Shown: piece after piece, positions 1-6,898 of the stretch
Numbering within the stretch: the first letter of the stretch is position 1
Layout of the letters: each line of letters starts with the position of its first letter
From: JAHCHG01 sp038246645
GTDB taxonomy: Bacteria > Acidobacteriota > Blastocatellia > Pyrinomonadales > Pyrinomonadaceae
DNA: 13,754 bases
Assembly: GCA_038246645.1 (NCBI GenBank)
Contig: JBBRVS010000147.1
Coordinates: 1-13,754 of the forward strand
Direction of reading: 5' to 3'
Translations under genes and position numbers: made by a program
Notes under the pieces: model-generated
Told to the model about the DNA's origin: nothing
What the model saw: only the letters and a program-made list of their open reading frames with translations
Databases searched by the model: none

Positions 1-1
1 A

Positions 2-322
2 TCAGCGCGAAAGATCGAGATTTCCGCTTTCGGCGATTTTTTCGATTTCCGAAAGTGTCGCCATCGAACCGTCGCCGAGAGTCGTTAAGGTCAGAGCGGA
101 ATTTGCCGCGCCGTAATTTAAAGCGGTTTGCAAATCCTTTTTCGCCAAAAGCCCGTAAATAAATCCGCCCGCAAAGGCATCGCCGCTGCCGACGCGGTCG
201 AGAACTTCTAAATTATAAAGATCATTCGCTTTGAAAACCCGTTCACCCTCAAAACAAACCGCACCCAGATTGTGCGAACAAGAAGAATTAACATCGCGCA
301 AGGTCGTGACGGCAATTTTTAA
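2..322 (-). pseudogene. PfkB-family sugar kinase, C-terminal fragment (probably 2-keto-3-deoxygluconate kinase)
   Basis: This is the C-terminal third of a ribokinase/PfkB-fold kinase, which would phosphorylate a sugar or sugar acid with ATP in the cytoplasm. The diagnostic PfkB signature DRVGSGDAFAGG is present; its GSGD aspartate (catalytic base, near 179-181) is intact. The preceding TLRDVNSSCSHN stretch and the alanine-rich C-terminal helices resemble KDG kinases. Family members are about 310-340 residues, and only about 105 family-like residues remain here. The frame is open further upstream, but family-like sequence stops near 320, where the neighbouring oxidoreductase gene ends (its stop is at 324-326). 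A TTG at 299-301 gives a formal start but is not a credible one, because similarity begins before it (KIAVTTLR). The substrate-binding N-terminal half and lid are missing, so the fragment should be inactive. The next pathway genes to the right (dehydrogenase, eda) support the KDG assignment, which is inferred. Confidence 0.8.
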
Positions 323-323
323 G

Positions 324-2420
324 TTAACTCCAGTCTTGATTAGAAATCTTTTCTATTTTGACAAAAACATTGCTGAAAGCCGCATTTCCGGTCAGCTCGT
401 CAATCTGATTTTCGTCCGTTAAATCATTGATCGAAACGCCCGCGTGATTTTTGGCAATATCTAACCGAACGCCGTCGCGTCCGTGTCCGTAGCCGTGCGG
501 AATCGAAACCACGCCGCGCATAATTTTTTCGGTTGTCTCAAGCGGAAGCTCAATCGCGCCGACGCTCGATGAAACTCTGACCGTTTGATTATTTTCAAAT
601 TCGAGATTTTCCGCGTCCGCGTCGTTCATCAAAATCGTACAGCGGTTTTTGCCCTTCGTTAAAATTTCCGAATTATGGAGCCACGAATTGTTGTCGCGCA
701 AATGCCGTCTGCCGATCAAAGCAAAGGGAAATTCGCCTTTTTCGTTTGAATTGATTTTCAATCTTTCCAGATCCTTCACCAGCATTTCCGGCGCGAGATT
801 GACGCGTTTGTCTGCAGTAAAAAGACGTTCAGGCAGACAAGTTTGCAGTTCGCCGAGATCAATCCCGTTTTCGCTTTCAATTAATTTTTCGAGCGACAAT
901 TTATATTTCCCGTATTGCAAACCGAGATTTAATTTCGTTTCCGGCGCAGCTAAATTCAAAGGTTCATCTTTTTCTTGAAGCCGATGCGCGAGAGTCTGGA
1001 AAATTTCCCAATCGTATTTCGCATTCTCATTCTTCGGAAACAGCGGCGCGGAATATTTTGCCGTGTTGCGAACCGCGAAAAGATTAAAGATCACATCGTA
1101 ATGCGAAGTTTCAAGCCCGGTTGCCGGCGGCAAAATTATCGAAGCGTGGCGCGTCGTTTCGTTGATGTAAATATCAATCGAAACCATAAATTCGAGCTGC
1201 GCCAGAGCCTTTTCCAGCCGCGCACCGTTCGGCGTTGACAGAACGGGATTTCCGCAGCTTGTTATCAAACATTTTATTTGTCCTTCGCCGCTCGTTTCGA
1301 TTTCCTCCGATAGCGCGGCAACGGGCAATTCGCCCATAAATTCGGGCAGATTTCGCACGCGGCTCTGCCAGCGGCTGAAAATCTTTCCGCCTTTTCCGGC
1401 AGCGACAATATCGAAAGCCGGCGAGGTGAACATCGCGCCGCCCGCGCTATCAAAATTTCCCGTCAAAATATTTATCGAATTGATCAGCCAATGACAAAGA
1501 CCGCCGAATTTCTGCGTTGAAACGCCCATTCTGCCGTAACAAACCGCGCGTTCCGCGTTGGCAAAATCCTTCGCAATACGTTTTATCTCGCTCGCGGAAA
1601 TGCCCGTCAAATTTTCAACTTTTTCCGGCGCGAAAGTCTTTGAAACGTCGCGCAAAATCTCAACACCGTCGGTAAAATCATTTAATCTGCCCAAATTTAC
1701 GAGATTTTCAGCAAAAAGCGTGTGAACCAACGCAAGCAGAAAATACGCGTCCGATGCGGGTTTTATAAAATGGTGTTCGTCCGCCACGCGTGCGGTTTCG
1801 GTTTTGCGCGGATCAATTAAAATAATTTTGCCGCCGCGCTTTTTGATCGCTTCGAGCCGGTTGATAATGTCCGGCGCGGTCATCAAACTGCCGTTTGAAG
1901 CGAGCGGATTTGCCCCCAAAATCAAAAAATATCGCGTGCGGTCAATGTCCGGAATCGGCATCAAAAGCGGATGACCGAACATCGTCCAGGCGGCGAAATG
2001 ATGCGGCAATTGATCAACCGAAGTCGCCGAAAAACTGTTCTGCGTTTTAAGAGCTTTCAGGATTGCGCCGCTGCTCAGAAGCGTTCCGAAATTGTGAACC
2101 GACGGATTTCCCTGAAAAACCGCGATAGAATTTCTGCCGTTTTTTGCTTGAATTTCTTTAATTCGCGCTGCGATCTCATCAAAAGCCGCTTCCCAGGAAA
2201 TCTCTTGCCATTCATTTTTGACACGTTTGACGGGAAATTTCAGACGGTTTTTGTCTTCGTAGATTTCTTTCAGCGCGAGAGCTTTCGGGCAGATATGTCC
2301 GCGTGAAAACGGATCTTTTTTGTCGCCCGTGATCGAAAGAATTTCGCCGTTTTCGTGTTTGATCTCGATTCCGCAGATGGCTTCGCACAGGTTACAACTT
2401 CTGTAATGAATTTCCGACAT
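324..2420 (-). CDS. Molybdopterin (bis-MGD) oxidoreductase, [4Fe-4S]-containing
   Basis: A complete 698-residue member of the DMSO reductase/formate dehydrogenase superfamily. The N-terminal Fe4S4 domain carries C9-x2-C12-x3-C16-x27-C44, the usual cluster ligands. The molybdopterin domain follows (about 56-480) with TSVDQLPHH near 133-141, GANPLASNGS and IDPRKTETA, which bind the two pterin dinucleotides. The C-terminal molydop-binding domain (about 585-698) includes IPHGYGHGRDG. S134 lies in the region of the molybdenum-ligand loop, but I cannot assign the ligand securely. No Tat signal is seen, so it is probably cytoplasmic, like B. subtilis YyaE-type proteins of similar length; the substrate is unknown. 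The ATG at 2418-2420 has GAGG ten bases upstream (2431-2434). Its stop almost coincides with the break in the kinase fragment, and its start lies about 50 bp from the break in the dehydrogenase fragment. It therefore looks like a transplanted single gene without its usual partners. Confidence 0.9.
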   Translation of the reverse strand: MSEIHYRSCNLCEAICGIEIKHENGEILSITGDKKDPFSRGHICPKALALKEIYEDKNRLKFPVKRVKNEWQEISWEAAFDEIAARIKEIQAKNGRNSIAVFQGNPSVHNFGTLLSSGAILKALKTQNSFSATSVDQLPHHFAAWTMFGHPLLMPIPDIDRTRYFLILGANPLASNGSLMTAPDIINRLEAIKKRGGKIILIDPRKTETARVADEHHFIKPASDAYFLLALVHTLFAENLVNLGRLNDFTDGVEILRDVSKTFAPEKVENLTGISASEIKRIAKDFANAERAVCYGRMGVSTQKFGGLCHWLINSINILTGNFDSAGGAMFTSPAFDIVAAGKGGKIFSRWQSRVRNLPEFMGELPVAALSEEIETSGEGQIKCLITSCGNPVLSTPNGARLEKALAQLEFMVSIDIYINETTRHASIILPPATGLETSHYDVIFNLFAVRNTAKYSAPLFPKNENAKYDWEIFQTLAHRLQEKDEPLNLAAPETKLNLGLQYGKYKLSLEKLIESENGIDLGELQTCLPERLFTADKRVNLAPEMLVKDLERLKINSNEKGEFPFALIGRRHLRDNNSWLHNSEILTKGKNRCTILMNDADAENLEFENNQTVRVSSSVGAIELPLETTEKIMRGVVSIPHGYGHGRDGVRLDIAKNHAGVSINDLTDENQIDELTGNAAFSNVFVKIEKISNQDWS

Positions 2421-2468
2421 TTTGTTTTTGCCTCAAAAATTTTATGTAGAAAGCAATAATACTATACA

Positions 2469-2936
2469 ATGCCGGATGCGCAAGAAGATTGGAATGCGAT
2501 TCTCGAAACGAATCTGACCGGAACTCTGTGCGCCTGTCAGGTTTTCGGGCGGCAGATGCTCGTTCAAAAATACGGACGAATCATCAATATCGCGTCGCTT
2601 TCAACATTCGTTTCGCTGTTTGAAGTAGCGGTATATTCGGCTTCAAAAGCGGCGGTCGCCAACCTGACAAAATCGCTCGCTATCGAAGGGGCGAAACACG
2701 GCGTAAATGTAAATGCCATCGCGCCGGGAGTTTTCAAAACCGATCTGAATCGCCAACTTCTCGAATCAACCGACAGAGCAAAAGAATTTCAAATGCGAAT
2801 GCCGATGGGCAGATTCGGACAAGTCGAAGAATTCGCGGGTGCCGCAGTTTTTCTTGCTTCGGATGCGGCAAGTTATGTAACGGGCGAAGTTTTAATCGTT
2901 GACGGCGGATTTTTGGCAAGCGGTGTAAATCAATAG
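2469..2936 (+). pseudogene. Short-chain dehydrogenase/reductase lacking its Rossmann N-terminus (KduD / gluconate 5-dehydrogenase-like)
   Basis: The 155 residues align with the C-terminal 60% of classical SDR enzymes, which oxidise or reduce sugar acids with NAD(P). Present are the structural asparagine in ETNLTG (N15), the catalytic serine in NIAS (S43), the YSASK catalytic pair (Y56, K60), NAIAPGVFKT, the PMGRFGQVEE segment and the terminal VDGGFLASG. Absent is everything before about residue 90 of a normal ~250-residue SDR, including the TGxxxGxG nucleotide-binding motif, so it cannot bind cofactor in the usual way. The frame upstream reaches a TAA at 2457-2459, so the loss is real in this sequence and not a wrong start choice. 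The sequence style (MGRFG, DGGFLASGVNQ) resembles gluconate 5-dehydrogenase or KduD-type enzymes, matching the KDG kinase fragment and eda nearby. The specific substrate is inferred. Confidence 0.82.
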
Positions 2937-3036
2937 TTTTTTGGGAATTTCAAGTTCGTTTGCGAAAGTTAAGTTGCAAAAGAAAAAGCGTTTCTCCAGT
3001 CACTTTAGTAATTCTTTTGTCCTAAATTTCGCGAAC

Positions 3037-3056
3037 AATTCAAAAAGTTTTGAATT
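3037..3056. repeat. Perfect AT-rich palindrome between the SDR fragment and eda
   Basis: AATTCAAAA and TTTTGAATT form a perfect 9-bp inverted repeat around a 2-base centre (AG). It lies in the 210-bp gap between the dehydrogenase fragment and the eda pseudogene. It could be an operator half-site pair or a weak hairpin. There is no GC-rich stem with a T tract, so I do not call it a terminator. Confidence 0.35.
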
Positions 3057-3146
3057 ATCACGCTTTTAATAATTCACCTGCTCGCGCCGCGTCTCGAACC
3101 GGCGAAATTACGCGAAGTTTAAGCGTTTCGTGTAAAATAAGCGACA

Positions 3147-3779
3147 ATGGAAAAATCGCAGGTTTTAGAAATAATCAAGCGCAAAAAGCTCGTTCCGGTA
3201 AATCGCACGAGAAGTACGTAAGATGAGCGAAACGCCGTCGAAATTCTTTCAAAGTGCGGAATTAAAGTCTTTGAAATCACGATGACCGTGACGAATGCGC
3301 CGGATTTAATCAATGAATTGAGCGGAGAAAATTCGGTAGTTCTGATCGGCGCGGGAACTGTTTTGGATAAAAACCAAGCCGAAAAATGTATCAAAGCCGG
3401 AGCGTGATTTATCGTGAGTCCGGCTTTTGATGCGGAAACCGTCAAATTCTGCCGTGAAAACGAGATCGCCGTCATGCCCGGCTGTTTAACGCCGACCGAA
3501 GTTTTAGCCGCGCATAAAGCCGGCGCGGACTGCGTCAAAGTTTTCCCGTGCGACGTAATGGGCGGCGCGAAATACCTGAAAACCCTGAAAACTCTTTTCC
3601 CGCAGATCGAAATTATGCCGACCGGCGGCGTAAGTCTGGAAACAATCGCAGATTTTTTTCGCGCCGGAGCCGTCGGTGTCGGTACGGATCTGGTTGACGT
3701 TACCGCAATTCGGCAGGGAAACACGCAAGCGGTTGCCGAAAAAGCGAAAAAATACTTAAAATCTGTCAAACCATTTTGA
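3147..3779 (+). pseudogene. eda: KDPG/KHG aldolase pseudogene with two in-frame stop codons
   Basis: One continuous frame of 210 codons matches 2-keto-3-deoxy-6-phosphogluconate aldolase over its whole length. The enzyme splits KDPG to pyruvate and glyceraldehyde 3-phosphate. Recognisable parts are KKLVPV near the start, FEITMTV (the usual general-base glutamate region), GAGTVLD, FIVSPAFD, MPGCLTPTE, the Schiff-base lysine segment CVKVFPC, MPTGGVSLE and the phosphate-binding AGAVGVGTDLV. The frame is interrupted at codon 25 (TAA, 3219-3221) and codon 87 (TGA, 3405-3407), both in otherwise conserved stretches; most relatives also have Ile rather than Asn in VPVNRT. A GTG at 3414 could restart translation, but the product would lack the first third of the TIM barrel. 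No clear Shine-Dalgarno precedes the ATG at 3147. Loss fits the truncation of the neighbouring kinase and dehydrogenase. Two independent sequencing errors are possible but less likely. Confidence 0.88.
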
Positions 3780-3791
3780 GATAATTAACTG

Positions 3792-3917
3792 ATGCCGACG
3801 CAGTTTGAGATTTTAGACTGTTTCACAAGTTTTAACCGATGCGGTGAATGCTGCAAAATAGTGATGTCCTTAAAAACTCGAGTCAAGCGGGCGCAGAGCC
3901 CAATGGCATTAAGTTAA
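3792..3917 (+). pseudogene. 5' fragment of a YkgJ-like cysteine-cluster protein, interrupted by a MITE
   Basis: An ATG 12 bp after the eda stop opens a 41-codon frame. Its residues 5-27 carry the pattern C10...C17-G-E-C20-C21-K (NRCGECCK), the hallmark of the YkgJ / UPF0153 Fe- or Zn-binding cysteine-cluster family. Native coding sequence stops at about codon 31, where a terminal inverted repeat begins at 3887. The remaining ten residues (AQSPMALS and neighbours) and the TAA at 3915-3917 are encoded by that repeat. Full-length family members are well over 100 residues, so this is a remnant. No continuation of the family is evident after the element's right end at 4118, so sequence was probably lost as well as inserted. 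The close spacing to eda suggests it was once the next gene of the same transcription unit. Confidence 0.6.
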
Positions 3918-4118
3918 GGATTACTTCAATGCCGTCAATAGGTTACAGAAACAATAGTTAATGGCGGAAGCAACTTCTTGCCCCATTCAACCTTTAAAAT
4001 ATAAGTAAACGCGACTTAGAGGCTTTTTGTGCGAGTTTTGTGACCTCGCCGGACAAGTCTAAGTGCAAGATAATAAGAAGTTATCGCTTAACTTAATGCC
4101 ATTGTGCTCTGCGCCCGC
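3887..4118. mobile_element. MITE-like element, 232 bp with 32-bp terminal inverted repeats
   Basis: The left end (3887-3918) and the reverse complement of the right end (4087-4118) agree in 31 of 32 positions; both begin GCGGGCGCAGAGC and end CATTAAGTTAAG, with one C/A difference at 3900. No transposase frame fits inside, so the element would need a full-length insertion sequence elsewhere to move. I see no clear target-site duplication next to the ends: left flank ends GAGTCAA, right flank starts CGAACTGG. It truncates the cysteine-cluster gene on its left. Lack of duplication fits a rearranged or old copy. The IS family is not assigned. Confidence 0.8.
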
Positions 4119-4268
4119 CGAACTGGAAATCGGACTTCTTTTGTCATTTGTCTTCGACGGTTAAAATCATTTTGCGGCGGCATCAGTAACTAAATTTTTC
4201 TCCCGCAAATTACAACCTTTTCCGCCGGTTGCCGCATCATTCAAATCAAAACTTAAAAGGAAAAATTT
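4119..4268 (+). promoter_or_regulatory. Upstream region and ribosome binding site of the ankyrin gene
   Basis: This 150-bp gap between the MITE and the ankyrin gene has no coding signal. It ends in an AAAAGGAAAAATTT leader, whose AAGGA is correctly spaced before the ATG at 4269 and supports that start. It is AT-rich enough to hold a promoter, but no convincing -35/-10 pair stands out. Confidence 0.45.
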
Positions 4269-5435
4269 ATGTCAGAAAAATCTTATCTCGATTCGATCAA
4301 ATCGCCCTTGCCCTGCTCGAAAGATTGGAATGAAATGAACGGCGATGAACTAGTGCGTTTTTGTCAAAGCTGCGAAAAAGACGTGTACAATCTGTCAGCG
4401 ATGCCGCGCCGCGAAGCGAGAAAACTCGTCGCCCGAAACGCCGGAAAAATCTGCGTTCGTTATGTTCGTTTGCCGAACGGAAAAGTGCAAACCGCCGACA
4501 CGAAACTTTATAAAATTACGAGAAACGCTTCGCGCCTTGCCGCCGGAGTTATCGGCGCAACCCTGACACTTTCGGCAATTACGCAGGCGCAAACAACCAT
4601 TTCGCCGCAACCTGAAACAGATAAAACGGTTAACTCTCAAAGCAAAGATTATTCAAAGACGAGTCAGATTTCTTTTACGATTTGTGATCCGAACAATGAC
4701 GTAATTCCGGATGCCGAGGTAAAACTTATAAATCCAAAAACAAAGCAGGAATTCGTTGCAATAACAAATCAGGAAGGTGTTGCACAATTTAGTTTAATTC
4801 CGCGAGCACAATATGATTTAAAAGTTTCTGCAGAATATTTTCAAGGCGAAAATCGTTCTATTCAAATTAGAGAAGTTATTGAGCCGAATATTAAATTCTA
4901 TTTGGAAATTGAAGGACTTGAATCTGTTGGTGTAGTGGTTGACATATGGTCAGAAATTCCTTTATTTACAGCTATCGCAAGCGAAGAAAATGAAACAGTA
5001 AAACAATTAATTATTTCTGGATTTAATGTAAACACAAAAGATAAAAATAATCAGACGGCTCTTCATGTTGCTGTCGAACACGGAAATCTTGAAATCATAA
5101 AATTTTTGCTTGAACGCGGTGCAAAAGTGAATCTCAAATCAAAACATAATCGGACCCCGCTCTTGATGATAGATGAATTTTCTGAAGATGAAGAAATTTT
5201 AATTGAGATTGTTAATTTATTAATCGCTAAAGGCGCAGACGTAAATATTCGGGATAAAAGTAAAAAAACCGCTTTAATGCTGGTTTGTTATGAAGAAAAT
5301 TTTGAAGCTGCAAAAATCTTATTGGAAGCGGGCGCAAATCCGCATTTGAAAGATGAAGACGGCGAAACGGCTTTGCAGAAAACTGATTCCGACGAGATCA
5401 AACAACTTCTAATCAGCTACGGCGCGAAAGAATGA
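4269..5435 (+). CDS. Membrane-anchored composite protein: CxxC domain, TM, carboxypeptidase-regulatory-like domain, ankyrin repeats
   Basis: A 388-residue protein of unknown role. Residues 1-80 form a small cysteine domain (C16, FCQSC at 31-35, VYNLSAMPRREA, ICVRYVR with C62), possibly metal- or disulfide-bound, of a kind I recall from Acidobacteriota and Bacteroidota surface proteins. A single hydrophobic segment follows at about 89-107 (LAAGVIGATLTLSAITQAQ), probably a membrane anchor with the C-terminal part outside the cytoplasm. Residues about 133-213 resemble a CarboxypepD_reg beta-sandwich (IPDAEVKLINPKTK, NQEGVAQFSLIPRA). Residues about 228-388 hold five ankyrin-like units, e.g. NQTALHVAVEHGNLEIIKFLLERGA, the last one partial. 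Base composition changes sharply near 4640: the first part is GC-richer and the second clearly AT-rich, which suggests fusion of an imported module to a resident N-terminus. It converges on fbp with 10 bp between the stops. A protein-binding role at the envelope is inference from the repeats. Confidence 0.85.
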   Translation: MSEKSYLDSIKSPLPCSKDWNEMNGDELVRFCQSCEKDVYNLSAMPRREARKLVARNAGKICVRYVRLPNGKVQTADTKLYKITRNASRLAAGVIGATLTLSAITQAQTTISPQPETDKTVNSQSKDYSKTSQISFTICDPNNDVIPDAEVKLINPKTKQEFVAITNQEGVAQFSLIPRAQYDLKVSAEYFQGENRSIQIREVIEPNIKFYLEIEGLESVGVVVDIWSEIPLFTAIASEENETVKQLIISGFNVNTKDKNNQTALHVAVEHGNLEIIKFLLERGAKVNLKSKHNRTPLLMIDEFSEDEEILIEIVNLLIAKGADVNIRDKSKKTALMLVCYEENFEAAKILLEAGANPHLKDEDGETALQKTDSDEIKQLLISYGAKE

Positions 5436-5445
5436 AATTTATCCT

Positions 5446-6426
5446 TTACAAACAATATTTTTTAAATTCTTCCATCTCGATTTTTCCGCCGACGACGAGG
5501 GGCGTGCGCTGGTGAAGTTCGGTCGGATTTATTTCTAAAATCGGAGTTTCGCCGTCGCTTGCCATTCCGCCGGATTGGTGCGCGAGAAAGGCAATCGGAT
5601 TGGCTTCGTATAAAAGGCGCAATCTGCCTTCGGGAAAATTCTTTGTTTCGGGATAGATAAAAATTCCGCCGCGAAGAAGTGTGCGGTGAAAATCGGCGAC
5701 CAGCGAACCGATAAAACGCGACGAATAAAATTTCCCCAAACCGCCGTCCTTCAGATGCCTGACATATTTAACGAATTTCGGCGGAAAAAATTCATTATAG
5801 GCTTCGTTGCACGAATAATAATCGCCCTGCGCGGGCATTCGGATATTTTCGTGCGTCATCACATAAGTGCCGATCGAAGGATCGAGCGTAAAACCGTGAA
5901 CGCCGTTGCCGAGGCTGTAAACAAGCACGGTCGAAGAACCGTAAACAATATATCCGGCGGCGATCTGTTTGTTTCCGGGCTGCAAAATCCAGCTTAAAGG
6001 ATCATTGACATCAGCGTTTTCAGGGCGCGGGAAAATCGAAAAAGTCGTGCCGATGGTGACGGCAACATCAATGTTTGAAGAACCGTCAAGCGGATCGAAA
6101 ACGATGGCATAATGCGCTTCGGGCGCGGTGCTCAGAAGAATCGGATGTTCGTTTTCTTCCGAGGCGAGAACGCCGACGCTTGCGCGGTCGCTCAGGCATT
6201 TGATCAAGGTTTCATCGGCATAAACGTCGAGTTTTTGCTGAATTTCGCCCTGAATATTAGTTTCGCCCGCCGAGCCGATAATATCCGTCAAACCGGCGCG
6301 TCGAACCTGCGCTGCGATCAATTTGCTCGCAAGAATAATTCCCGACAAAAGCCATTGCAATTCAACCGACGAATCTGATAAAGCCGCCGATTCCTGAACG
6401 ATATGTTGTTGAAAGGTCGTTGCCAT
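5446..6426 (-). CDS. fbp: Class I fructose-1,6-bisphosphatase
   Basis: A full-length (326-residue) cytoplasmic enzyme that hydrolyses fructose 1,6-bisphosphate to fructose 6-phosphate, the committed step of gluconeogenesis, with Mg2+. The class I metal site is intact: SEENE (89-93) and DPLDGSSNID (111-120). Substrate-binding segments RFIGSLVADFHR (237-248), the YPETKNFPEGRLR region (259-271), LLYEANP (271-277) and HQSGGMASDG are all present. The N-terminus (TTFQQHIVQE) starts where the family normally starts, supporting the ATG at 6424-6426 although no Shine-Dalgarno is visible just upstream (CATCTATAAA). It lies downstream of xylF on the same strand, separated by about 470 bp of repeats, so it probably has its own promoter. 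The pairing with xylose genes is sensible because pentose use feeds the hexose-phosphate pool. Confidence 0.97.
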   Translation of the reverse strand: MATTFQQHIVQESAALSDSSVELQWLLSGIILASKLIAAQVRRAGLTDIIGSAGETNIQGEIQQKLDVYADETLIKCLSDRASVGVLASEENEHPILLSTAPEAHYAIVFDPLDGSSNIDVAVTIGTTFSIFPRPENADVNDPLSWILQPGNKQIAAGYIVYGSSTVLVYSLGNGVHGFTLDPSIGTYVMTHENIRMPAQGDYYSCNEAYNEFFPPKFVKYVRHLKDGGLGKFYSSRFIGSLVADFHRTLLRGGIFIYPETKNFPEGRLRLLYEANPIAFLAHQSGGMASDGETPILEINPTELHQRTPLVVGGKIEMEEFKKYCL

Positions 6427-6520
6427 TTTATAGATGGTAGTTTATTAAAGTTTAAAAGTGAAAAGGTAAAAAAGTTTAAAAGTTCAGCTTTTTTCGCAAA
6501 CAATTTTGCACAAAAATAAA

Positions 6521-6726
6521 AAATTTCTTAATTGATTAAGTCAAGGACTGGAGCGAGAGCGTTCCGCTTTTCAAGTGCGTTCAAGCGAAGCGAGAACAGG
6601 CGCATTGCTTGATTTATCCGAAACTTTTTTGTTACCGAAAGCTGTCAGCGCGTCTTGCTTGGCTCGCCGCGTGCAAGCGGGACGCTCGCGCTCCAGTCCT
6701 AATCAGTTACGAAATTTCTTAATTGA
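6521..6726. mobile_element. Palindromic insertion-like unit flanked by 15-bp direct repeats
   Basis: AAATTTCTTAATTGA occurs at 6521-6535 and again at 6712-6726. Between them, 176 bp carry near-terminal inverted repeats: 6544-6569 and the reverse complement of 6675-6700 agree at 24 of 26 positions (AGGACTGGAGCG then GAGCGT then CCGCTT). The layout looks like a small non-autonomous element with a target duplication, although 15 bp is long for many IS families. There is no coding capacity inside. The GGACTGGAGCG type of repeat looks like a dispersed intergenic family, but I can only see one copy in this window. Confidence 0.6.
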
Positions 6727-6729
6727 ATT

Positions 6730-6823
6730 GGTCTTTGGTCTTTGAATTTTTGCTCTGCTATTCGGGCGTTTTTGTTTAATAAGGGCGCAACACTTAACCG
6801 ATTTTTTCAAAGACCAAAGTCCA
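6730..6823. repeat. Inverted repeat GGTCTTTGGTCTTTGAA with 60-base spacer
   Basis: 6730-6746 pairs with 6807-6823 with a single mismatch in 17; partial further copies (CAAAGACCGAAGACC) follow to 6836. It is just downstream of xylF on the minus strand. The stem has low GC and a long loop, so a terminator role is not supported. Confidence 0.45.
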
Positions 6824-6898
6824 AAGACCGAAGACCTAAACTGACAAATACCGAAAACTTTTTCACTTTTTCACCTTTTCACTTTTTCACTTTTAAAC

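Larger units (their letters stand above)
6427..6898. other. 472-bp intergenic region between fbp and xylF, made largely of nested inverted repeats
   Basis: I see no gene here. The region holds, from outside in: an inverted pair AAGTTTAAAAGTGAAAA (6448-6464 and 6884-6900, the latter overlapping the xylF stop); an insertion-like palindromic unit flanked by a 15-bp direct repeat (6521-6726); and a second inverted pair GGTCTTTGGTCTTTGAA (6730-6746 with 6807-6823, one mismatch). The stretch 6862-6892 is made of GTGAAAAA-type tandem units read on the minus strand. Any fbp promoter must lie at the left end of this region. Confidence 0.7.

Noticed and set aside
649..978. Plus-strand open frames of about 110 codons inside the molybdopterin oxidoreductase (also 1971-2306)
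   Set aside because: They lie wholly opposite a gene with clear cofactor motifs, have no ribosome binding site of note and look like composition artefacts.
3075..3120. A tRNA-like T-arm look (GGTTCGAGAC read on the minus strand)
   Set aside because: The bases around the TTCGAGA loop do not form a 5-bp T stem, and no acceptor, anticodon or D arm could be drawn around it.
3119..3769. A 216-codon open frame on the minus strand across the eda pseudogene
   Set aside because: It is the antisense shadow of eda: the plus-strand frame carries all KDPG aldolase motifs, while the minus-strand product is Ser/Thr/Phe-rich with no recognisable family.
6318..6503. Small minus-strand frame overlapping the start of fbp
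   Set aside because: It is out of frame with fbp, Phe/Asn/Arg-rich and spans AT-rich repeats; no family features.
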